64,000 nucleotides of DNA from the NCBI RefSeq assembly GCF_014697415.1, contig NZ_JACJRT010000014.1, positions 124,001 to 188,000 of the forward strand, given 5' to 3'. Of the stretch, positions 48,337-58,341 are shown piece after piece; position 1 is the first letter of the stretch; each line of letters begins with the position of its first letter. This stretch comes from Cyanobium sp. FACHB-13342 (GTDB taxonomy: Bacteria; Cyanobacteriota; Cyanobacteriia; PCC-6307; Cyanobiaceae). The position numbers were made by a program, and so were the translations under genes. The notes beneath the pieces are model-generated. The model made no database searches. It was not told where the DNA came from and was given only the letters and a program-made list of their open reading frames with translations.

Positions 48337-48840
48337 ATGACCACCCCCAAGCCACGCTCCGACGCAGCGGAGACCCACTGGCTGAGCCTCACCGACCTGG
48401 GCCGCATCTATGGAATTTCGGCGGTGCACTGCGGCCGCCTGCTCAGTGATGCCGGCCTACGCCAGGGGAACGGCGCCCCCAGCACCCAGGCCCTGACGCA
48501 GGGACTGGCCTATCAGCACCATCCCCACTCCCCCAACCCCAGTGCGGTTTGGAATGGCCAGGGCTGTGCCCTGCTGCTGGAGGGGCAGGGGTTGCGGCCC
48601 ATGGCCGAAAACCACCTGATCAGCCAGTGGGCTGACCTCCTGGCGGCCCTGGTGCAAGGGTCCCCCTCGATCAGCACCTCGGCCGAGGAGATGGCCGGCG
48701 ATCTGCCAGAAGCGCTGGTGAACCCGGTCAACCAAGAGCTCAAGCAGCGGGGCTGCAGCTTTCAGGTGCGGCGACAAGCTCAACCCAAGCGCAGGGCCTC
48801 CGCCTGCAGGCGGGCCCGCTCCAGCAGCTCCCGCAGCTGA
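48337..48840 (+). CDS. Hypothetical protein with a possible helix-turn-helix
   Basis: 167 residues from ATG 48337; frames from ATG 48307 or TTG 48298 add only low-quality residues. HWLSLTDLGRIYGISAVHCGRLL near residues 15-37 looks like a winged or MerR-like helix-turn-helix start. The middle is uncharacterised. The last 20 codons overlap the convergent DUF1269 gene by 61 bp and encode an Arg/Ser-rich tail, so the true C-terminus may have been altered. No family recognised. Confidence 0.65.
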   Translation: MTTPKPRSDAAETHWLSLTDLGRIYGISAVHCGRLLSDAGLRQGNGAPSTQALTQGLAYQHHPHSPNPSAVWNGQGCALLLEGQGLRPMAENHLISQWADLLAALVQGSPSISTSAEEMAGDLPEALVNPVNQELKQRGCSFQVRRQAQPKRRASACRRARSSSSRS

Positions 48841-49301
48841 TCCTCATCCGTGTGGCTGAGATTGGTGCGCAGCAGCTTGGCGTGGGGGGCATGGGCGCGC
48901 AGGCGCTCGATCACCCGATCCGGCGTCGCTTCCCGCACCAACAGGCACAGGGCCGCGCTGCCGCGGGGCAGGGTCTCGCCCAGCTCGCGCATGAAGCCAT
49001 CGTTGATGCCGATGTCGGAGAGGGAGCCCGAGGCGGCACCCACGCCGGCGCCCACGGCAGCCCCAAGCAGGGGGTTGAGAAACAGCAAGCCCACCAGGGT
49101 GCCCCAGAAACCGCCACCGAGGGCACCGGCCGCCGTGAGGTTGATCGCCTGACGCAGGTGCACCTGGCCCTCGGCGTCGTGCTCCACCACCACCGCGTCC
49201 TCGAGGGCGATCAACTGCTCACGCTGGATGTCCACCAGCTCACGCCGCACCTGCTCGGCCTCCTCCGCCTTGGGGAACCCCACCACCACAAGGCTGCCCA
49301 T
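48780..49301 (-). CDS. DUF1269-type membrane-associated protein
   Basis: 173 residues from ATG 49301, with TTG 49316 as a longer alternative. The opening SLVVVGFPKAEEAEQVRREL and a glycine-rich hydrophobic hairpin in the middle (TAAGALGGGFWGTLVGLLF, then NPLLGAAVGAGVGAASGSL) are typical of DUF1269 proteins. The C-terminal domain has SAALCLLVREATPDRVIERL. DUF1269 proteins are often stress-related, but their function is unknown. Confidence 0.85.
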   Translation of the reverse strand: MGSLVVVGFPKAEEAEQVRRELVDIQREQLIALEDAVVVEHDAEGQVHLRQAINLTAAGALGGGFWGTLVGLLFLNPLLGAAVGAGVGAASGSLSDIGINDGFMRELGETLPRGSAALCLLVREATPDRVIERLRAHAPHAKLLRTNLSHTDEDQLRELLERARLQAEALRLG

Positions 49302-49353
49302 CCCATCCGACTGCAACTGGCCTCAGGCTAGGGAGGTTTTCCGCTTCGGGCCC

Positions 49354-49884
49354 TCAGCCGTCGGCGCGGCGCCGGGTGGAACGGGGCAACGCCCGACCGG
49401 GGGAGGCGGGAGGCGTCGGGGGCGTGGACGGGGCCGACTGGGTTGGCTGGGGACCAGGCCCGACGACCCCCCGTTGCCAACGGGGCACCACAAAAACGTC
49501 ATCACTGGGCCACTCGGCCCCATCCGGGGGCTGGGGGGCTGGGCTGCGGCGGGAGATGGCCTCCAGGGGCCGGCGGCGCGGCCGGATCTCAGCCCTGGGC
49601 TGGGGGCGAAACTCGTCGGAGCGGGGCTGGGGCTTGGCCTCCTGCCAGGGCTCGCGCCAGTCGTCGTCCTCTTCCAGGATCCAATCGAGCTTGTCTTCCA
49701 CCCAGCGGCCCAGGCCATCGAGCCGCGGCAGGCCTGGGCGCCCCGCAGAACGGGACCCGGGCCGGGCACCGGACACACCGTCCACCAGCTGGCGGCCGGC
49801 ACTCACCAGCCGATCGAGGCGCTGCTCAAGCGGATCGGAGCCGCGGCGCGGGGCAGGGCGACGATCGGACCAGGGTTCAGCCAT
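49354..49884 (-). CDS. Hypothetical Pro/Arg-rich protein
   Basis: 176 residues from ATG 49884. A central block, LDGLGRWVEDKLDWILEEDDDW, looks conserved and could be an amphipathic helix; the flanks are Pro/Arg-rich and probably disordered. Similar small proteins occur as cyanobacterial conserved hypotheticals, but no function is known. It starts 9 bp after the stop of the 35-aa frame at 49894. Confidence 0.62.
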   Translation of the reverse strand: MAEPWSDRRPAPRRGSDPLEQRLDRLVSAGRQLVDGVSGARPGSRSAGRPGLPRLDGLGRWVEDKLDWILEEDDDWREPWQEAKPQPRSDEFRPQPRAEIRPRRRPLEAISRRSPAPQPPDGAEWPSDDVFVVPRWQRGVVGPGPQPTQSAPSTPPTPPASPGRALPRSTRRRADG

Positions 49885-49893
49885 GGGCCCAGG

Positions 49894-50001
49894 TTAGGGA
49901 TCCAGCCAACGCCGCCGACCCGCCAGCCAGCGCTCCCGGCCCAACCCCACCAGGGCGATGGTGAGCCCCCCGAATTCCAGGGTCCAGAGGAAAACGCCCA
50001 T
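49894..50001 (-). CDS. Possible 35-aa single-pass membrane peptide
   Basis: 35 residues from ATG 50001: MGVFLWTLEFGGLTIALVG, then a basic tail. The hydrophobic span with a positive C-terminus fits a small membrane peptide. It lies in the same direction as, and 9 bp before, the 176-aa gene, and 23 bp after the SprT-like stop. No ribosome-binding site was obvious, so this is a moderate call. Confidence 0.45.
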   Translation of the reverse strand: MGVFLWTLEFGGLTIALVGLGRERWLAGRRRWLDP

Positions 50002-50024
50002 GCCGCTGCCGCACTGGTGCGACC

Positions 50025-50570
50025 CTAGGCCGCCTGCTCGAACCGCAACAGGCAGCTGGCATGCCAGCGACCACCGTGGAGCCGGTCGCAACAGAAACGG
50101 CAGGCCAGACCCTGCACCCGGCGGCGGTAGGGAACGCGAACCTGGCAGTTGGGGCAGCAGGCCAACCAGCGGGGTGGCACGGTGCTGGCGGGTAGCGGAT
50201 AGCGGTGGCGAATGCTCACCTGAAATTCACGCTGGCCCCCGTTAATGGCGGCCATGCGGGCCCGGAACTGGGGCCCGTGCACCTCCTGGGCGCCCACCAC
50301 CCGATCCACCCAGGCATGGATCATTTCGTGGCACAGGGTGCTGAGGGTGGCCTCCCGGGGCAGGGGCTCCAGCAGGGGCCGGGACAGCACGATCTCGCAC
50401 AGGCGCCGGCCATCGGGATGGCGGCCGAAGCGATACATCCCGGCCGTGCGGCGCATGCGGCCATCACTCCAGCGCAGCTCCACCAGGCGCTGGCCACCAG
50501 GCGCCAGGCTGCCGTCAAACCACTCCCGGTCGAGCCGGTGGAAGAGCGGCAACAGGGGCTCCAGGGGCAT
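50025..50570 (-). CDS. SprT-like zinc metallopeptidase-type protein
   Basis: 181 residues from ATG 50570; the frame runs to 50675 but overlap with the divergent gene makes the shorter start better. The SprT signature is visible: HRLDREWFDGSL, ELRWSDGRM, IVLSRPLL, LCHEMIHAWV with an HExxH-type HEMIH, HGPQFRARMAAINGG. A C-terminal zinc ribbon has CCPNC and CRFCCDRLHGG. In eukaryotes the relative SPRTN cuts DNA-protein crosslinks; bacterial SprT-like function is unproven. It neighbours ligA across a small gene. Confidence 0.88.
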   Translation of the reverse strand: MPLEPLLPLFHRLDREWFDGSLAPGGQRLVELRWSDGRMRRTAGMYRFGRHPDGRRLCEIVLSRPLLEPLPREATLSTLCHEMIHAWVDRVVGAQEVHGPQFRARMAAINGGQREFQVSIRHRYPLPASTVPPRWLACCPNCQVRVPYRRRVQGLACRFCCDRLHGGRWHASCLLRFEQAA

Positions 50571-50680
50571 GCCACCAAGGGCATCGATGGTGCGCGCATT
50601 GTGGCGGGCTGACGCCAGCGGGCCCGCCTTGCCCCGGTGGTCGGTCAGACTCGGGCATTCCATTTGCACCTGCACCCGAG

Positions 50681-53464
<2,784 letters not shown>

Positions 53465-53534
53465 GAATGCAGAAGCAGCGCTGGAGTCATCCTGGCCCCG
53501 GCCGGATGCGGGCGCCATTCCTAGGCTGGCTGCC

Positions 53535-53684
53535 ATGGCCACTCCCCTTGTGCACCGCTGGATCAAAACAGAGTGCGGCCGGGCCAAATACGCCGAACTG
53601 GCGGCGCGGCCAGGGCCGCTGGCCAAGCTGCGGCTGGCTTGGTTTGTGCTGATTGCGGCCCTGCGGGACTCGCGGCTGCCATGA
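53535..53684 (+). CDS. Possible small basic protein (49 aa)
   Basis: 49 residues from ATG 53535; ATG 53463 would add a low-quality extension overlapping the divergent start. VHRWIKTECGRAKYAELAA and LAKLRLAWFVLIAALRDS suggest a short amphipathic protein with one hydrophobic segment. Its stop sits against the terminator of the opposite-strand gene. No family is recognised. Confidence 0.45.
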   Translation: MATPLVHRWIKTECGRAKYAELAARPGPLAKLRLAWFVLIAALRDSRLP

Positions 53685-53709
53685 AAAAGGGGCCCCGATC
53701 GGGGCCCCT
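53684..53709 (-). terminator. Rho-independent terminator of the PhoX-like gene
   Basis: On the minus strand a nine-base stem of G and C (53689-53696 with 53701-53708, closed by an A-T pair) around GATC is followed by five T (53688-53684). It lies 24 bp after the stop of the 1048-aa gene. The plus strand has no T-run, so it acts leftward only. Confidence 0.85.
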
Positions 53710-53732
53710 GCAGCAACAACCCTGAATCTGGT

Positions 53733-56700
53733 TCAGATCAAATCAGGGTTCTGAATCAGGGTGAGCTGACCGCCCTGGACGAGGTAACCACTGCTGCCGA
53801 TGTTGCCATTGGTGAGGTTGTGAGCCTCCACATCAGCCAGGAACAGACTGCCGGCCGCCTCGCCGTAAATGGCCGACACATCGATGATGCCGGAGGATTC
53901 CCAGTTGCCGTAGTCAGCTGGATTGGGATCCGTCTGGCCGTAGACAGTGGGCACCGCGGTGCGATCGATCTGGGCCCAACGGGTGGGATCGTCGATGGAG
54001 TCACCGGTGATCGGGTCGATTGCCAGCTGCCAGATCGAAGCCTCTTGGGTGCCGAAGTTGCCGGCGCTGATATTGGTGCCGCCGCCGTTGGCCCGGTCCT
54101 CCTGGAGGTAGACATAACCATCGGCACTGATGGTCATGTTGTCGGGGTTGCGGATGCCCGTGGTGGGGTCAGCCAGCAGATCGCCGTCGTAGACAACCTT
54201 GAGCACCGATTCACCAGAGGCGGCAACCAAGCCGTCACTGCCGAAGGCGTCACTGAAATCCAGGGTGTAGACGTTGCCATACAGATCACCCTTGTTGAAA
54301 TCAGCCGTACCGGTGGATACGAACACCGCCTGCTGGCTGTTAAGCGGGTTCACCTCGCCATCCTCGATCCGGCTGAGCTGCAGCGCACCAGCATTCACGG
54401 CCAGCTGGCGCAACGCGGGGGCGCCCAGGCTGGCGTAGTTGGGATCGAGGCTCGCCAGATCCACCCAGCTGCCATTGATGGCAACATTGATGCCGTTGGC
54501 CTGGGTGAAGGCGAACAGATCGGAGGAGTCCGGGCCAATGCTCACGCCGTTCTCGAGCAACGCCGTGGTCACAAAGGTGTAAAGCGTGCCCTGGCTGGCA
54601 GCCAGGCCATTGCGCTCCAGGAAGCTGGCATCGGCAGCCGCACTCTTGGTGCCCACCCACATGTAGAGAGGCGCCTTGGCGTCATCAAACAGCAGCACGG
54701 CCACCGTGTCTGTGCTGCCAGTGTTGATGATCGTGGCCGACTCCCAGGTGCCCTTGCCGAAGCCCACCACCTCGTGGATGGCGCGCCCATTCACATCGAG
54801 GGCGAAGAAGGAGCCACCGTCACCGCTGAACTCCTCCTCTCCCACCAGGTAGATGCGATCAGCAAAACCCGTGTCTGCTCCAAAGCTGTTGGCTTCCACC
54901 AGGTTGGCGGCGCAGAAGCGCTTGAAGCCGGCACCCAGATCGGCAGCCTGATCGATCGCCGTGGCTGAGCCATCAAGATAGATGCTGTCGTAGGCCAGGC
55001 CACCGGCAATGACGGCACTCTGGTAGCCGTTGCTGGCGTCATCGTCGACGTCCTTATCGATCACCAGGCTGCTGACGCGGGCACCGGTCAAGCCACCCTC
55101 AACCCCAGGCAACAGGTAGCCATAGCCGCGATCAGCGCCCAGCTCGCTGTTGACCAACAAGGTGTAGCTGCCGTCGCCATTCTCGTAAGCACCCTGGCCG
55201 TCAAAGATGCCGGTGGGGGCGTAGACGCTATCGCCAGGATTGAGGCCATTGGTGAATTCACCGTTGGTGATCAAGCTGGTGACCTTCAGCTCAGGACCAC
55301 CGGCCACATCCATGAGCATGGTGCTAGCGAAGGTGCCGGCACCGGCCACCGGAGGCGCGGCGATCAGGGCCTCGAGGTCGAACACGTTGAGGGTGTTGGA
55401 GATCTCGTTGGAGACAAGCAACTGGGCCCTACCCGTGGGGCTCTGCCTGGCCTCGACCACCTTCAGGCCCTCGGGGGAGACGCTGCCGGCGATCACCGTG
55501 CTGGTGACGAACTGACCGGAGCTGGGATCGCTCACATCGAACACGGCCAGCATCGAGCTGGTACCACGCTCCAGCGAGACGATGGCGTAGCTGCGGCCAT
55601 CCACCTTGGCGACGACCACACCCTCGGGCTCCACGCCCTTGTCATCGCTGCGACCGTCGTCATACACACCGGCAGCGAAGGCAATCGTCTGCAGGGTGTT
55701 GCCGCTGTCCCAAAGCAGGGCACCGGTATCGGCATCGAAGATGGTGATGCTGCGGCTGCCGAAGGTGGTGGTGAGATCGGTGCCGACATTGGCGTCATCC
55801 GTCAGACGCTTGACCCGGTTGGCATTACCGGAACCGCGGGCCTCATCCGTGTAGGTGCCGTACTCACGGCCATCACCCTCGTTGGCGGTGATGAAGTAGT
55901 CCTTGCCGTTGACGCTGTAGGCGGCGATGCCATCAGGCATGCGCAGACCTTCATAGGCCTGGCCCAGCAGGGGCTTGAAGCCGCCATCCTTATCGGTCAG
56001 ATCCACCAGCTGGGTGCTGTAGTCAACCGTTCCCAGGGAGAAGATCGTCTCGATCGTTTTGGTGGCCAGGTTGACCTTGGCTACGGCGTTGTTCTCTTGC
56101 AGGGTCACGTAGGCGTAGTTGCCCAGGATCGAGACGTATTCCGGCTCGATGTCGTTGGCCTGGGTGGTGCCAGCGGGACCGGAGAGGCGCAACCCCTCCG
56201 GCAGGGTGATCCCGGCAAAGCCAAGATCGGTGTAGCTGAAGCGCTCCTGGCCGGCACGGCCGGTGATGTCGATGATGCCGATGCTGCCGGGCCGATCCAG
56301 GGTGTAACCGGCCGCAGGCTGACCTTCATTGGCAATCACCAGCTTGGTGCCGGTTTCATTGAAGGCGATCCCATCGGGCAGATAGCCCACCGCAACATCG
56401 GCAATCTGGGTGAGCGTGCCGTCAACGCCGACGCGATAAAAGCGCACCAGGCCCAGGCCGCCGTTGGTGTCGTAATCGGCCGGCGACAGGGCCACAGCCA
56501 GAAGGTTGCCGTAGCTGGCTACGGATGTGGAGAGGTAGTCGCCGCCATAGCTCACTCGCTCCAGCAAGACCGGGGCCGATGCGGTGGTGGCGTCAGTTAC
56601 CTGCAGAGTGCTGCCGCCACCGCTGGAGAACACAAACAACGTGCCGCCGATGGTGACGGCGGCAGAGATTTCAGTCTGGAACTGCTCGCCCGAGGTGCCG

Positions 56701-56879
56701 GTGGGCGTCAGGTTGAGGCTGCCCAGCAGGGGAGCTTCGGGAGCATCAGCAGGCTGACCTAGGAAGGCGTAGCTGTTGGCCACAGCAGGCGCTGCTACTT
56801 GAACGGCACTCTCCGATTTACGAGCGGTTGCCGGGACTTCGAAATTGACGCTGGATTTGGCCTTGGGGGCGGGAGCCAT
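53733..56879 (-). CDS. Choice-of-anchor I / PhoX (DUF839)-like large protein
   Basis: 1048 residues from ATG 56879. Residues about 45-510 form a beta-propeller of the choice-of-anchor I type, with VAVALSPADYDTNG-like blades, DIEPEYVSILG and YFITANEGDGREYG. Residues about 520-1040 resemble the PhoX/DUF839 family (phosphatase-like): LLVNSELGADRGYGYLLPG, EEEFSGDGGSFFALD, NPDNMTISADGYVYLQED, WESSGIIDVSA. There is no signal peptide and only one cysteine, and the protein is rich in Asp, Gly, Ser and Thr. This is typical of proteins exported by a type I system, though no RTX nonapeptides were seen. A phosphatase or esterase role is possible. It is a monocistronic unit with its own terminator. Confidence 0.8.
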   Translation of the reverse strand: MAPAPKAKSSVNFEVPATARKSESAVQVAAPAVANSYAFLGQPADAPEAPLLGSLNLTPTGTSGEQFQTEISAAVTIGGTLFVFSSGGGSTLQVTDATTASAPVLLERVSYGGDYLSTSVASYGNLLAVALSPADYDTNGGLGLVRFYRVGVDGTLTQIADVAVGYLPDGIAFNETGTKLVIANEGQPAAGYTLDRPGSIGIIDITGRAGQERFSYTDLGFAGITLPEGLRLSGPAGTTQANDIEPEYVSILGNYAYVTLQENNAVAKVNLATKTIETIFSLGTVDYSTQLVDLTDKDGGFKPLLGQAYEGLRMPDGIAAYSVNGKDYFITANEGDGREYGTYTDEARGSGNANRVKRLTDDANVGTDLTTTFGSRSITIFDADTGALLWDSGNTLQTIAFAAGVYDDGRSDDKGVEPEGVVVAKVDGRSYAIVSLERGTSSMLAVFDVSDPSSGQFVTSTVIAGSVSPEGLKVVEARQSPTGRAQLLVSNEISNTLNVFDLEALIAAPPVAGAGTFASTMLMDVAGGPELKVTSLITNGEFTNGLNPGDSVYAPTGIFDGQGAYENGDGSYTLLVNSELGADRGYGYLLPGVEGGLTGARVSSLVIDKDVDDDASNGYQSAVIAGGLAYDSIYLDGSATAIDQAADLGAGFKRFCAANLVEANSFGADTGFADRIYLVGEEEFSGDGGSFFALDVNGRAIHEVVGFGKGTWESATIINTGSTDTVAVLLFDDAKAPLYMWVGTKSAAADASFLERNGLAASQGTLYTFVTTALLENGVSIGPDSSDLFAFTQANGINVAINGSWVDLASLDPNYASLGAPALRQLAVNAGALQLSRIEDGEVNPLNSQQAVFVSTGTADFNKGDLYGNVYTLDFSDAFGSDGLVAASGESVLKVVYDGDLLADPTTGIRNPDNMTISADGYVYLQEDRANGGGTNISAGNFGTQEASIWQLAIDPITGDSIDDPTRWAQIDRTAVPTVYGQTDPNPADYGNWESSGIIDVSAIYGEAAGSLFLADVEAHNLTNGNIGSSGYLVQGGQLTLIQNPDLI

Positions 56880-57030
56880 GGGTCAGACAAATTCGGTCTG
56901 ACATCACCGTGGCCTGAGCACCAGCCCTCGCTGTTTATGGCCTGGTTAGGAATTTAAGCAACATCGGTAGCGATGTGGTGCAGGCGACAATTGCACCGCA
57001 AGCAGATCACAAACCACCCTCTAATTACAA

Positions 57031-57651
57031 TCAATCCTTAACCTGAAGCGCCCGCTGCGCCGCCCGTCCCACCAACCACACCGAACCGAGGGTGGCCAGC
57101 AGACCCACAATCCGTAGGGCCCAGGTACCCGCATCGGCCTGGCCGGAGAGCACCTGCCCGAAGCGGGCCACATCGCCCGCCAGAGCCCCCAATCCACAGA
57201 ACAGAATCGTGCCCGGCAGGATCGCGACCAAACCAATCGAGTAGTCGCGCCAACTCACCTCACTAAGGCCGTAGGCGAAGTTGAGCAGGGAGAAGGGAAA
57301 CGCCGGCGAAAGACGGGTGAGCAGCACCAACTTGAGCCCTTCCCGGCTCACCGCCTGCTCCACGGCCTGCAACTTGGGCAAGGCGCTCAAGCGCCGGCGC
57401 GCCCACTCCCGGAGCCAGGTGCGCCCCAGCAGAAACGCCGCCTCCGCCCCCAGGCAGGCGCCCACAAACACCACCAGGCTGCCCCACCAGGGGCCATACA
57501 GCGCCCCGGCCAGCATCGAAGCCCACACCCCCGGCAACAACAGGGTGACCCAGAGGGCGTAGAGCGGCACAAAGGCCACGGCACCGAGGGGGGACTGCAG
57601 GACGGGCAGCCAGCGCTGCCAATCCAGGCTGAGGCTGCTGGGATCGATCAC
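57031..57651 (-). CDS. TVP38/TMEM64 (DedA-superfamily) membrane protein
   Basis: 206 residues, ATG at 57651. Five or six membrane helices are visible. The VTT-domain signature is present: GVWASMLAGALYGPWWGSLV, GAEAAFLLGRTWLREW, and LTRLSPAFPFSLLNFAYGLS. These proteins act in lipid scrambling or membrane homeostasis. The start overlaps the stop of the MliC-like gene by 4 bp, so the pair is co-translated. Transport partners are unknown. Confidence 0.9.
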   Translation of the reverse strand: MIDPSSLSLDWQRWLPVLQSPLGAVAFVPLYALWVTLLLPGVWASMLAGALYGPWWGSLVVFVGACLGAEAAFLLGRTWLREWARRRLSALPKLQAVEQAVSREGLKLVLLTRLSPAFPFSLLNFAYGLSEVSWRDYSIGLVAILPGTILFCGLGALAGDVARFGQVLSGQADAGTWALRIVGLLATLGSVWLVGRAAQRALQVKD

Positions 57652-57980
57652 GGCCTGGGCCCACAGCGCATCGGCGGAGCTGATCCTTGCCGCCAGCTGG
57701 CCCGATCCCCCTTGACCCAGAACTCCTGATCGCCAGCGCCATAGCGGCCGCCATCGGCGGACAGCAGCTGGGGCAGACGCGTGGCCATTTCACCGACCAG
57801 CAGCACCAGCTCAGCAGGGGGCTGGTTAAAGAACAGGGCGGTGACATCCACCGCATCGAATCGGCCCAAGCAGCGGTAGTCGGCCCGGATCGCCTGGTGA
57901 GATTCAGGGGCCGCAATTGCCTGCAGGGGCAGGGCCACCAGCAGGAGCAGCCAGCGCAGTGACCTCATGGGATAAGACAT
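57648..57980 (-). CDS. MliC-like exported lysozyme-inhibitor-family protein
   Basis: 110 residues from ATG 57980; ATG 57968 is a possible shorter start. A signal peptide (hydrophobic 8-22) precedes a single MliC-type domain: ADYRCLGRFDAVDVTALFFN, ATRLPQLLSADGGRYGAG, FWVKGDRASWRQG, and a closing MRC. The two cysteines match those that pair in MliC/PliC. Family members inhibit C-type lysozyme, or simply sit in the envelope. No lipobox is seen, so it is periplasmic or secreted rather than a lipoprotein. It is coupled to the TVP38 gene. Confidence 0.72.
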   Translation of the reverse strand: MSYPMRSLRWLLLLVALPLQAIAAPESHQAIRADYRCLGRFDAVDVTALFFNQPPAELVLLVGEMATRLPQLLSADGGRYGAGDQEFWVKGDRASWRQGSAPPMRCGPRP

Positions 57981-58005
57981 GAATCAGAAGGTGAATTGAG
58001 GGCGA

Positions 58006-58308
58006 TCAGAGCGCCTGCAGGGCATCACTGCCGCAGTGGGCACAAAAGCGGTGCTCACCCACGCGGGTACGGCCGCATTTGGCACACACCTGCACCTGGG
58101 GGGCCACGTTGCGGCCATCTTCGATGCCATCGCGCAGGTCGATCTCCCGCACCTTCGCGAGCAGCTCCGGCTCGCCCACCGCACCACGGGCCACCAGGAG
58201 ATCACAGAGGGCCTCGAGCCGCATCGTGACCTGCTGCAGACGGCCGTCAACAGACTCCAGCCGAGCTTCGAGTTCCTCGGGGCTTGGGGGCGGAGTCGAT
58301 CGATCCAT
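58006..58308 (-). CDS. Small zinc-ribbon protein with N-terminal coiled coil
   Basis: 100 residues from ATG 58308. A helical, coiled-coil-prone N-terminus (about 10-45, with LEARLESVDGRLQQVTMRLE) leads to a C-terminal zinc ribbon: CAKCGRTRVGEHRFCAHCG, two CxxC pairs. It may be a nucleic-acid or protein-binding accessory protein. No family name is claimed. It is divergent from no gene; valS ends 33 bp upstream on the same strand. Confidence 0.75.
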   Translation of the reverse strand: MDRSTPPPSPEELEARLESVDGRLQQVTMRLEALCDLLVARGAVGEPELLAKVREIDLRDGIEDGRNVAPQVQVCAKCGRTRVGEHRFCAHCGSDALQAL

Positions 58309-58341
58309 GGGCTGACGTTAGGGCGGGCCGGCAGCCCAGGC

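Noticed and set aside
56880-57030. Pho box upstream of the PhoX-like gene
   Set aside because: A CTTAAA-like half-site is visible but no second copy at the required 11-bp spacing.
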